From Saccoglossus kowalevskii (taxonomy: Eukaryota > Hemichordata > Enteropneusta > Harrimaniidae), in the NCBI RefSeq assembly GCF_000003605.2, contig NW_003135359.1, positions 66,037 to 93,193 of the forward strand: a stretch of DNA of 27,157 nucleotides, given 5' to 3'. Under the pieces are notes generated by a model. It was not told the DNA's origin. It did no database searches and saw nothing but the letters and a program-made list of their open reading frames with translations. Numbering within the stretch: position 1 is the stretch's first letter; every line of letters starts with the position of its first letter. The position numbers and the translations under genes were made by a program. This document shows, piece by piece, positions 7,273 through 17,322 of this stretch.

Positions 7273-10200
7273 GTAAGTACTTGTATTTGATCATAACTGT
7301 CACACTCGCTCGTGTCACCTTCTACACAGTCCGTCGAGGGACCGTGCTTTCTCCAAGTCAGTGTCGTTTAAAATAACGATAATGCGTTTCGGACTAGCGC
7401 CGTTGTTGACCTTCCATATTTGTCGTATTAATTGTCTGATGATGCAGACTTTAGATTACTGAGTGTTCAATTCTTTGAATAAAGCCAAATAATTGCTTCA
7501 AATAGGTCTCTAACAATGTACTCGAAGGTTATTGACAAAGTCTATCATAGAGCACGCTACAACGCTTCAAACCGGGACTCCATGCTGACACAACATACAA
7601 ACACATAAGAACGCCGGACAAACAAAACTTTCATCGCTAATTTGATTGATACAGTCATTTTTACTGGTGATAATTACAGGAATATATATACTTTATTAAA
7701 CATGCCATAATATCACGATGAGTTAGTTGTCATCATGCATAATCACATAAAAATGAAACGTTATATGCCATGAGCAACGTAATGGGATATAGTCCAATGA
7801 GGCCATGGAAGGTGCGGGCGAGATGAAGAACTCTCAGGCTAGAATTTTGAAATGCATTTCTGCCGAAGGACTGTTAGGACATCACTAAGGGGTAGCAATA
7901 TACTACCACCATGCTGACGGGCAGTTGTCGGGTACAGACTAAATGAAAGCTTTATACATTGTAATGAATTGTATTTAAGTTTGGGAGAGGGGCAAAGTAA
8001 CGGAATTTTCATTCCAAATAAATACTGATCCTCTCCGCATACCGATCGAGTCGTCTGGGCACCGTTTATCGTGACTATTTACTGTGAGTTGAACATGGGG
8101 GCAGCTCATCGTAATACATCAACCAAAAAGAAAGAGTTTGTATCATGTTATTGAATTATTTTGTTCTGCTCAACTTTCCTAGATTCCGACGAGGATTGCG
8201 ATACATAGTACAAGTGAGAATCGAAGACACGGTTGACATAATATGTCCAGAAAAACCAAAAGATAATTTGGGAGACTCGCCGTCGGAATATTATCGTATA
8301 TACTTGGTGTCTAAAAGCGATTACGAAAAATGCGACACAACAACGAGTCGTTTGTTGCTGAACTGCGACCAGCCGAGCGTGGAGACCAAGTTCACCTTTC
8401 TCTTCACACAATTAAGTCCCGTCCCCAATGATTTTATTTTCCAACCTTGTCAAGACTACCACCTCATTTGTAAGTATTAATTGGAGAAAAAGTATTCATT
8501 CCCATTTGTTTTCATTAATAACAGTTAGCACTTTCCGAAATTCCCTGCCTAATGTGAAATTCCATGGGCGGTATGCAGAATGACGCGAATGTGTACGCTT
8601 TAGATCTATCTCAATTCTTTTCTTACGTAAAGTGTAAATCAATCATAAGTAACGAGGACATTAAACAATGCAATCAGTCTCCGCTCTGTTTACAAACCAT
8701 GGAGATATATACAAATACAAATATATTTTATATACAAAATCATTAGCGAGAAAAAAATAAAATAAAAATGTTCCACCTGTCTTGAATAGGTGTCGAGGAC
8801 ACAAGTACAGGTGAGTGGAATTGATGTATATCTATCACCAATACTACTACATCACCATGTCTGGGCGACTCGGAATGATACCTGTCGACAAATTCCTCAA
8901 AAGCCAAACAAAAATTGCCAAGGAGGCGCCACAAATACGATATGTGGAAGCGAAATGGTATCAAACCGAGTTTACACTGATAGAAAACAAATAACCATTA
9001 AAGTTAAAAGTACCGTATTTAAATGACTCAGTGTGTGTCAGATAAAAAGATATAGAGCGGTCTCGTGGAAATGAAAATATTGCTTGCTTTCGGAAGCGCT
9101 ATTTGATAAAATACAATGAACCCATTCGAGTTGGGGTTTTACTTTACAAGACCTCTTACATGCTTCAGAAGTTGGGTTATTATTCAAAGAAGAAACATAT
9201 GTTACAAAAAAACACTGATGACGGAGTTACAAGGATTACCCTAAAACCAATGGAGAATCCGAGGGGCTGTTCTAAGTGTGCGCAAACGGACGGAACTATC
9301 ACTCAGGCAGTAAATTTCAGATACCTCGACTTGCACAAACCGTTTGTTATAAACTATCAACGTTTGTTAAACCAACTCACGATTTTCTGCAACTTTATTG
9401 CAGTTACTGTAAAATAAGTAATGTTCGCTGGGTTACTTTCCACTAGTTTAATCACGTGTCAAGCATATTCGCTGGGTTACTTTCCACTAGTTTAATCACG
9501 TGTCAAGCATATTTGCTGGGTTTTCACGATTTTATCATTGAAAGAATAATCCCTGTTTTAAATCATACATAACCCTTTCTTTGTCTTAATTTTGAGTTAG
9601 CGAAACTAATAACCAGTCAACAATAAGCCTTTTACATTATTATGTTGTAGCACGTTTCTTAGAGTATAGCATTGACATTGGTTCACCCCTTTCTGTGTAA
9701 TAGGTATCCTGGGTGGGCTGTGTATTATTATAACACCCCAACTGCGAGTGATCAAATTTGGTTTCTTTCGGCACGGTCCAATTACCCTTCCGTCATCGAA
9801 ATGCTATTTATTTTCTCGCCTGTTTGTGGGACATGTGCGCTGAGCCGGTACGTAAGTCCGAGGCCGGGTTGTGAAGTATGGTGGGTGAACTACCATGCCG
9901 CGAATATAATGTACCGTCATCATTAACAAATATGAAAAAAAATGTCTGCAGGAAGTTGATAAATTGATAAAGTCAAGGAAGGAATTCGAATAAACGTCAA
10001 AGACATAATAATTAATAATATGGGAAATATGAGTGTTTTTTGATGGTGGATTTTGTTAAGTACGGAACGGTCGATACGACCGTTTTGTGCGACTGCACCG
10101 TATCGTACACGGTGAAAAAAAACTCCATAAAGGGGAGTCACTTTAATAGCAGGAGCATTGTTTGATTATAACTTATAAAACATTGTTTTAATCTCGTACA

Positions 10201-13200
10201 AACTGCCCTAAAAGATCTGCGAACTCACGAAAAAACACGAATTCTGATTCTCTAGTTGTTGTTTTATTTATTTATTGATCTATGTCTTGTTATATTAATT
10301 ATAAATATCTAAAACGAATGATTTAACAATAAATCCCAGCTATATAAACTGTTCATGAAAATGTTGTTCATTAGCTGTTTCGAATAAACGATTTCTGCTA
10401 AAAAGAATAATTTTGCGATGATGTTCCTCTACCTTTCTTTTAACCTGAGTAGCACTTGGTGAATAAGATGCCCACACTACATCACGTCATCGCAACGAGG
10501 TGATGCAGCGGCCAAGGATGAATACATCTTGACCATGGGGGTATTGCATGAATGAATACAAAATAAGCATTTGAAAATCAAAATAAACAGTTTTATTATT
10601 GGCATCTAAACACAACCAAGCTTATAGCGGATTTTGTTAATGTGGTTTCATTTTATTGTGTTTTTAAAAACACGTCACTTTGAGATTGGAGTAGTAACGA
10701 TTTTCAACCACTTTTTTCTGAATAAACAATTTCGACGAAAGACCTCCCCCCTCAAGTTGAAATCGAATTTATTGACACAAGAATCGTGTTGTACCCCAAT
10801 CCACCAGGATTCTTTCACTGGGCTGAATACAAAAATGTATACAAAGACTCTAAATACATGCACATTTCATGAGAAACGCCCCAGATAAGGTCTCATACTA
10901 CAACTAATCTCCCTAGAAAAGCTAGACACATGATTCAAATACCCACAATTTTACAAAATTAAATCTCAGGTGTTGAAAGTCCCAAAAAACAAAGCCCATT
11001 CAGCTACACCGGTATTAGGAGAATAGATTACCCAGCTGACTGCTCACTCTAAATGTATCAGTCCGCCATTTCAAAACCTGATGATTGTCGCTAATATTAA
11101 AATAACAAATCCAACTGTTGCTTATTCTGGTATCATATTTAAAAATGGGAGTTTGAAATAGAAGTATGCCATGCCTTGCAAAAGTTGTTTCCAGGGAGCC
11201 TACGTAACCCTGCGCCTTGATACAAATTATAATTATGATGAAATCATGTGTCCTTGTGTGACTGATACCCAATCATAAAGAGGCGACTCTCGATTAAAAT
11301 TATACGATTAAGAAACAACGACAATATTTCATTACGTAATTGGGTGTACCCACCTTCTTAATTCACAATGTGTTGCATCATGGGACTAATTGCAAAGCAT
11401 ATAGGTTTGTACCAAATGTTCTAATGTTCACGCTTTATTCAGTTAATAAGTCCTTAAATCGAGGAAAGCGTACATTATAATCGGTCTAGGAACACTGACC
11501 CGTCATCGTCCAATAGACATGTTCGCTTCTTGCATTGCTATGGTTACTCAGTGTCCTTCAAAGGGTGAACTGTGAATTTGACCTTACTGGTGAAACATAT
11601 TTGATTATTTTTTTAACCGTACAGTTAATATTAACGAAACCTTGTATGCTGCGAAAACCGATGCTTGTCTTTCATGTGGTGATCTCTAACAAAGATTAGG
11701 GTGGAATGTTTGTTTTTGCAGTCGCCGTATCAGGCGCCCTCACACCACAAATTGAAATACGAGCCAATACACTGGAAAAATCGGCGTTCAATCCATGTCA
11801 CACTATATATCTCAGGCGAAATTTTAAATTAAACTTTGAATTTTCTACCAATGCCCCCACCGTATCATTATCCAATACAGATACCCTACTTTGCTTTGCT
11901 GAAATAACAACCGTTTAAAGCTACCAGTGTCCAGCGCGTCATGTTTCGCTTTCTGCATTGTTCGTAATCCTTGTTCTAAAGTTACTTTCTCCACAAACAC
12001 GGAATGTGCAAGGCATATCTCGCACTACACATGTTTGTATAAAATGGGAATTCACGTTACACAATCAGTATACCGTGTCTAGTATGAAAGGGAGGTGTTG
12101 CCGGAGTGCCTAATGCTCAGGCCACTAAAAATTCGGCTTCGTATACAAGTATACAGTAAAAAACGATTACGCACGCTTGACGGGAGAAATAAAAACCAGT
12201 GCGTTAGATGGCCCTACTTGTGCTGAAGAAAATTCAGTCCCTTAACTGTCTTTTCTTTTCCTCTAGCGACATCAAACGCAACTGAGGCCGGTGACGAAGG
12301 GATGGAGAACAAAATGGGCGGGGTATGTCGGAGTAACAATATGAGGATAATTATACGGGTATCATGCACAGGTAACGACGACTATTTTCATCACCATTAT
12401 TGATCTGACAATAAAAAAATATTAATGGGAAGGCGTCAACAACAATTGTAACGCACCCATCTCTTTTATTGGAAATATAACTGTCATATAATAAAATGTT
12501 TCCAGGGATTGTTTGTTCATTTTTATCAAAATATGCATGCTTCTTTTTCTACATTTAGTTTTGATCATTCTAACATTATTTAAAAACTGCAGTGACGTAA
12601 TACAAATTTACTGCATATCCCGCGACAGTTCGTAATTCCGGGGAGTTCAAACCGTCCGACCATCTGTGGATATTTGTTGAGCTGCTTCTATTACCTGTGA
12701 TAGATTTCGTATCTTAAGTTTGAACTGAGAGTCGTTACACGAGAGCGCCAAATTCTGACGACCTTGTCGTTTATGAGTTTGTAGATAACTGATATGAACT
12801 GTTTGATAATCCTTGAGTTATATCACTAGTTTTGTGTTTATTCTGATATCCATATTTGTATGCATGATCGGCATGCGAGATAACACCTTGGGAGTTTTTT
12901 TATGTTTAACTCTTTTTTGCGCCATCTTGTATAGCGGACGTATTGTTTACAAACAAATTTGCCACCATCTTTGCCACATACACACAAATATGAAAAAAAT
13001 GAGGGTCATTTTTGGATAATAATAAATCTCCTAAAATCGGTTTGATGGACAATAAACCATGGACAAACACGCAATGCTGAAGTTAAAAAAACAGCGCCCT
13101 CAACGTGTGAATAAAAATATTATAAAGCATCTGTCCAATAGGGTCTATGGTACAAGTGTGTGCATACATTAAATATCTGAGCTAAACTGGCGTTAAATGA

Positions 13201-13412
13201 ATATTTTTTTTTGTATTTCAGTACCAACTTATAGCCAAATACTGCCCTATAAAACAGCTCGTCCAACAGGACAGACTCCACAACCCAAGCCATGGAAATT
13301 TACCACAACAAAGCCTGTCGCCTTGGGGGATAATAGTTCATCACCCAGCATACATTGCAGTACACAAACATTAAAAATATTATTATTACTGTTAGTCTTA
13401 TATCAGAGGTGA
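7151..13412 (+). CDS. EFN: ephrin, GPI-anchored type (complete gene, four coding exons)
   Basis: This gene encodes a cell-surface ligand for Eph receptor tyrosine kinases. Coding exons are 7151-7272, 8183-8469, 12267-12371 and 13222-13412 (705 nt, 234 residues). All introns are GT...AG, with phases 2, 1 and 1. The product has a signal peptide (about 1-27), the LEPIVWSVGNP motif (30-40), the ephrin receptor-binding domain to about 170, the receptor-contacting loop LSPVPNDFIF (118-127), a threonine/proline-rich stalk (173-204), and a hydrophobic tail LKILLLLLVL (222-231) three residues from the stop. The four family cysteines are present (C62, C91, C102, C157). The tail without any cytoplasmic domain or PDZ-binding end fits GPI anchoring, with a likely attachment site near D208-S212. 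N-glycosylation sites are N140 and N209. Two further cysteines, C130 and C170, are not typical of vertebrate ephrins. A second ephrin gene converges on it from the right. Confidence 0.95.
7273..8182 (+). other. + ephrin intron 1
   Basis: A 910-bp phase 2 intron with donor GTAAGT and acceptor CAACTTTCCTAG. Joining the exons gives AT|A TTC, reading NPIF, which restores the ephrin NPxF motif. No other feature was recognised within it. Confidence 0.9.
8183..8469 (+). CDS. EFN: + ephrin exon 2: main receptor-binding domain exon
   Basis: 287 nt between acceptor TTTCCTAG and donor GTAAGT (8470), close to the roughly 290-nt second exon of vertebrate ephrins. It encodes residues 41-137: DIICP (C62), EYYRIYLVS (76-84), YEKC (C91), LLLNCDQP (C102), and the receptor-facing loop LSPVPNDFIF before FQPCQDYHLI. 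The family consensus at the end is FRPGHEYYYIS; here the usual glycine is cysteine (C130) and the tyrosine triplet is YHL. The exon ends in phase 1, and the split codon gives serine with exon 3. Confidence 0.96.
8470..12266 (+). other. + ephrin intron 2
   Basis: A 3.8-kb phase 1 intron. It holds a 44-bp tandem duplication (9424-9522) and a GC-rich patch with two small hairpins (10067-10114). Unspliced open frames at 8790-9026, 9103-9417 and 9672-9926 have no recognisable family and no correctly phased splice sites, so they are left as non-coding. Between 10200 and 12240 I see nothing definable. Confidence 0.85.
9424..9522 (+). repeat. 44-bp tandem duplication with E-box
   Basis: Two identical 44-bp units (9424-9467 and 9468-9511) plus the first 11 bases of a third with one change. 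Each full unit contains the palindrome CACGTG. It lies inside intron 2 of the + strand ephrin gene. Confidence 0.95.
12267..12371 (+). CDS. EFN: + ephrin exon 3: last strand of the binding domain
   Basis: 105 nt after a strong polypyrimidine tract and acceptor (CTTTTCTTTTCCTCTAG), ending at CACAG before donor GTAACG. With the split codon it reads STSNATEAG followed by ENKMGGVCRSNNMRIIIRVS, which matches the ephrin consensus STSNG...GGVCRTRxMKIIMKV closely. GGVC supplies the fourth conserved cysteine (C157). C170 follows the last strand. N140-A-T is a glycosylation site. The exon is too short to stand out as an open frame and was found by motif. Confidence 0.96.
12372..13221 (+). other. + ephrin intron 3
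   Basis: An 850-bp phase 1 intron with donor GTAACG and acceptor TTTTTTTTTGTATTTCAG. A hydrophobic open stretch at 12813-13019 lies inside it but no upstream AG puts it in the correct phase, so it is not called as an alternative membrane-spanning exon. No second stalk exon like the 66-nt exon of the - strand gene was found. Confidence 0.85.
13222..13412 (+). CDS. EFN: + ephrin exon 4: stalk and GPI-attachment tail
   Basis: 191 nt including the TGA stop (13410-13412). It encodes a stalk rich in Thr, Pro and Lys (TARPTGQTPQPKPWKFTTTK), a small-residue stretch DNSSSP suited to GPI attachment, and a final hydrophobic run of leucines. There is no charged cytoplasmic region after the hydrophobic run, in contrast to ephrin-B proteins. 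A cysteine (C217) lies between the likely attachment site and the hydrophobic run and would be removed on processing. Confidence 0.93.
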
Positions 13413-13800
13413 GATTCAAACTTGATTGGCTATTGATAGCAGTCATGTCATCGACACTTGAATCACAATCATTGCAATACTCAATCAGGGACATATCTCA
13501 GATGCTTTAATTAATCGCATGTTTAAATAATTTATGGATTTTGGCAATCAGCCATTGCTTGCATCATTATTCAATGTCAAGTTGGAAGAGAATCAGCAAA
13601 GAAACCTAATGCTTGAAATGTTGGAGAGCGAGGATGATACCATGGAGTGCTATAAATATGGGCAAAGAAAATATCTTCTATAGTGACAAGCAAAGACGTC
13701 TTGGCCTTATGCCGAGGAATGGTACTGGGCAATAGGTAAACAACATTGATGTATCATGAATGATGTCACACATCATGATGTAATAAATGAACATTTTGAG
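13413..13800 (+). other. + ephrin 3' UTR candidate
   Basis: The first canonical AATAAA after the stop is at 13782-13787, about 370 bases downstream, so the transcript plausibly ends near 13800. This is inference from one hexamer. Confidence 0.5.
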
Positions 13801-16264
13801 AAAAGCTCATTAGATAAGGAAACATCTTTCAAATGATAAATATATTTGATAAGGAAAGAGAAATAAGAGAAAGTAAAAACATTTCACTGAAGAAATAATT
13901 TTCCACAAATTGTTGCTTTCAAGTATTCTTTATTCTCTTTGTACATATTTTCATAAAAAAATGTTCTTTCTAGCAAAATATCTATTTACATAAAATAAAA
14001 GAACAGGAACAAACAATATTGTCATAATTTAATAACTGTCAGTCAAATGAATGTGATTGGCTTGTCTATGCCATTATGTACTATAAAAAGTACCAGGTTC
14101 AGATTCCATGGTAACAAACAAAATACAAGTATGATAGTGTTCTATTTAATGAAATCTTTTGCAACGTGCCTTTATATGCAAATTTTCTAATTATATCACA
14201 TGACCAGACCTGTCATTTACTGGATTGGAAGATCACATTTTACAAAGTCTTCCAAAGCACAGTAAACTGCTTCCATTCATGCGTCAAATTTTGTACCAGT
14301 GATGGGGAGTTGCTGAGAATTTTTCATCAACACAACCGCTTTTAAAATTAACGATTTATAGCAAGTGAAAGAATTGAATATATGAGACACTTCTTTGCAG
14401 TGTAATCTCTAATGCTATTGCAAGACATGAAGACCAAATGTGGGGAATCCATGAATCATTGCTTATTTACTTTAAAAACCTCATCAATAGAGGGCAGCCT
14501 CCACGTCACAAAATTGCAATGTATCAGTGCATGCATGAGTTTAATTAAAATATTGGTGACATATCCAGATTAAAAAAACAAGTCATTACATCAATATCTC
14601 AGTATCAAAAACAAATTTCTTTTTTTTTTGCCTTTTAAATTTTACAAACAGGTCTCATGATGATAGTTTTATAATGTTAGCAAACTTTCTGAATCCGAAT
14701 TATTAATGTTATTTTAACAGGCACCTACAAAAACATTCCAAAAAATAAATATATATATATAATATATAAAATCAATTATGTAAATCATGTTGTACAATCT
14801 TTCGATTGGAATGAATTGCTATGGCAACAACAAAGAAAAGCATCACTATTATAAAGAAAACACAGTTGTCATGGTAATAGAATTTTATAGGGACCCTTTA
14901 TAAAAATAATTAAGACATAATAAACATTCTAAATGATCTAATGATTGTTTGAACATCGCTGTAGTAATTAGTCAGTCGCCTTTGTCTGAATAGATCTAGG
15001 ATTTACAGGAAAGGATGGATTACTAAAGGTCTGCAATTTCCATGGTGATAATTCCACAAAGATATCACATTTCAATCAACTTTCATAAATGGAACTCTGT
15101 TATGGAAAAAAATATAAAAAAATCTGCTCAGCAGTTTCATTAAGTTAAATTGATTGTGTGTAATTTTAAGTGAGATCTTAACTTCCTGCCCACAACAAAG
15201 TTGCAAACCCTTAGTTTATCTACCCTTTTTCCACTAAAATATATAACTTACATTTTTAGAGAATTATGCTTTTTTTGTACATGAAAATTGTTGAAACAAA
15301 CAAACAAGACTAATATTGCACATGAAAAAAAGACATTTAAGTATATACATCCATATTTACAGTCTCCAGTATTCCCTTTTGGCATGTGAAGGAATATTGA
15401 ATCTTTTATTGAGTACGGTACTCTCGACTCAAAAAATCGGATGAAGCGCCCTCTAATTATGCAAAGCATCAATCATGACAGGAAAGTCACAAGGCCACAG
15501 AAGAGTGATTTTTTTGGCAGTTAATAAACATTTAAAGATACCAGCCATTGGCATCCCATAATATACATTAAACATGTTGTCATAGCAACAAAATAATTAA
15601 TCCAGTGTAAATAGTGCTAATCATGCTTTGTTATAAATATTTTGTTGCAGAGAACAGAAAACATGTATCCGATAATACTATTCATTTAGCTGTAGTTGCT
15701 AGAACACTAATCAAACAAAAACAAAATACAAGTGCTAATGTGACAAAAATATATACCGGTATAATCTGAGATTGAATAATTTATAATGATATGCCTGGAA
15801 ACTTCTGAGTGGTAAATAAAACAAAGTTTTTTTGCACATAATTCTTGTTGAATAAAACAGAATTTTCAGCAATTAGCATTTTTTTTGTTTTTACCATATT
15901 TGCTCTATTACCGTAGTACCACACACTATGGTCAAAATGAGACATATTTTAATGATACTGAATATAGCAAATATAATTTTGTTTTAGGTCCATTTCTAAT
16001 AGAGCAAATACTGTATTTCCTGACGCAAGTGCTATTTATATGATACATTCCCATCAGTGACCATCTTGCATAGATATCAGACTCAAAATGTCACCTCATC
16101 TTAATAATGTGCAATATTCAATAAACCTATGACCAGAAATTTCAGAAAAAGATTGTTTCACAATGATTGTTACAGATTTAGAGAACATTTGGTACAAGAA
16201 ACAAGTTTATGTTGTAATCTTGATAATTTTAGGACAGATTTTTTTTTCTTGATTATTTAATTTT
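13801..16264. other. spacer between convergent ephrin genes
   Basis: About 2.5 kb of AT-rich sequence without a gene. It contains a small inverted repeat (15897-16010). Reverse-strand polyadenylation hexamers (TTTATT on +) at 13929-13934 and 15405-15410 mean the 3' UTR of the - strand gene could extend well into it. Confidence 0.5.
15897..16010. repeat. 14-bp inverted repeat pair, small MITE-like
   Basis: TATTTGCTCTATTA at 15897-15910 and its exact reverse complement at 15997-16010 enclose 86 bases. The size and layout fit a miniature inverted-repeat element or a large hairpin; no coding capacity. Confidence 0.65.
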
Positions 16265-16732
16265 TTTATTACAAAATAATATCTTGGCAAGAAGCTTGTC
16301 ATTACTTCTCACCCATACACACAATGATGCAGTCACATGTACGGAGAAAACATCACTTATTTGAGCCAATCAGTAGTAAATATGCTAATGTTATGCACTG
16401 TGAGAGAATTGTACAGTGTAAGCCAATCAGCCTATCTGGTGGTGTTGGCATGATGCATATTTACAACATGAGTATTTTCTGGTTTATGTGAAGCAGGTCA
16501 CAAACTTTTAAATGGGCACTCAGCCATTTTAAAATATTCAAAAAAAACCACCACTGAAACTTCTCAGAAACAAGTGTCACTTTGTGATGTAAAAGGACCA
16601 GATTCTCTTTGGTTTCCACATCACTTATTGCTAGGTATCGAGTTGTACAGAGCTTCTTATATCGTGTCTGCCTGTCTGTCCATCTGTCTGTCCATGTGTG
16701 TTTTAATTTCACAAAAAAACTAGTGTATCAAT
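16265..16732 (-). other. - ephrin 3' UTR candidate
   Basis: Sequence directly after the stop of the - strand ephrin gene. The nearest AATAAA on the - strand is at 16270-16265, about 460 bases downstream. It includes an imperfect CTGT/CCAT microsatellite (16665-16695). An 83-codon open frame on the - strand here shows no family resemblance and starts within the microsatellite, so it is not called. Confidence 0.5.
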
Positions 16733-16899
16733 TTACACAAAAAGTCTAACTATAGAAAATGATAATAGATTAATGAAACATGATGTCCTTATCAAGTTAC
16801 TCATTGATGATGATGATGATGAGAGTAAATCATTCTTTGGATCATCTTTGTTGTCATGGACACTGTTGTGTTCCTTACTCTCATAGTCTTCTGAACCAT
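16733..16899 (-). CDS. EFN: - ephrin exon 5: stalk end and hydrophobic tail
   Basis: 167 nt including the TAA stop (16735-16733). It encodes an acidic segment (DGSEDYESKEHNSVHDNKDD), a six-serine run made by a (TCA)6 microsatellite, then MSNLIRTS and a hydrophobic end with one internal arginine. Layout (small residues, then a hydrophobic end at the C-terminus) fits a GPI-attachment signal, though it is less hydrophobic than the + strand gene's tail, so secretion cannot be excluded. Confidence 0.85.
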
Positions 16900-17260
16900 C
16901 TAAAATTTAAAACAAAATTTGATATTTAATATTACAAATTAGAAAAATATCTATTATCTACTGCGGATTACAGTATGTCAAATTTTTTTCACTTTAAATT
17001 TATTTTTGCTATTTTTGATGGCAGGGTAAAAAAGAAAATAGCAATTTTTTTGCATATTTTGCATATGACTTGTCACTAATCAGTTAATATTCACTGCATC
17101 AAGCAAACTAAGATATAGTTGAAAAAAAGACTTCATTGGATCACATTTTGTCGGTTTACGTTTTCAAGTGGAAAAAGCAAAAATAAATTCCATTTGAAAA
17201 AAAGCAGCATTGTGAAGTAAATTCTTAGCTAAGTACTGAGCATACAGACAAAAAAATACA

Positions 17261-17322
<62 letters not shown>

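Noticed and set aside
8145-8480. A single-exon gene starting at ATG 8145
   Set aside because: The ephrin-like part begins after a good acceptor at 8181-8182 and ends at a good donor at 8470; the residues before and after are intron read-through. The spliced model restores NPxF and YxxIS family motifs.
8790-9026. Ephrin exon 3 candidate ending in KQITIKVKST
   Set aside because: It superficially resembles the last strand, but the cysteine spacing is wrong and no acceptor gives the right phase with a good tract. The exon at 12267-12371 matches the family far better.
12813-13019. Alternative membrane-spanning exon in intron 3
   Set aside because: The frame is hydrophobic, but the AG sites before it do not give phase 1 in this frame and it has no cytoplasmic ephrin-B motif. 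A chance frame in AT-rich DNA is more likely.
16461-16712. Small - strand gene downstream of the second ephrin
   Set aside because: The frame begins in a CTGT microsatellite, shows no family motif and lies in the expected 3' UTR.
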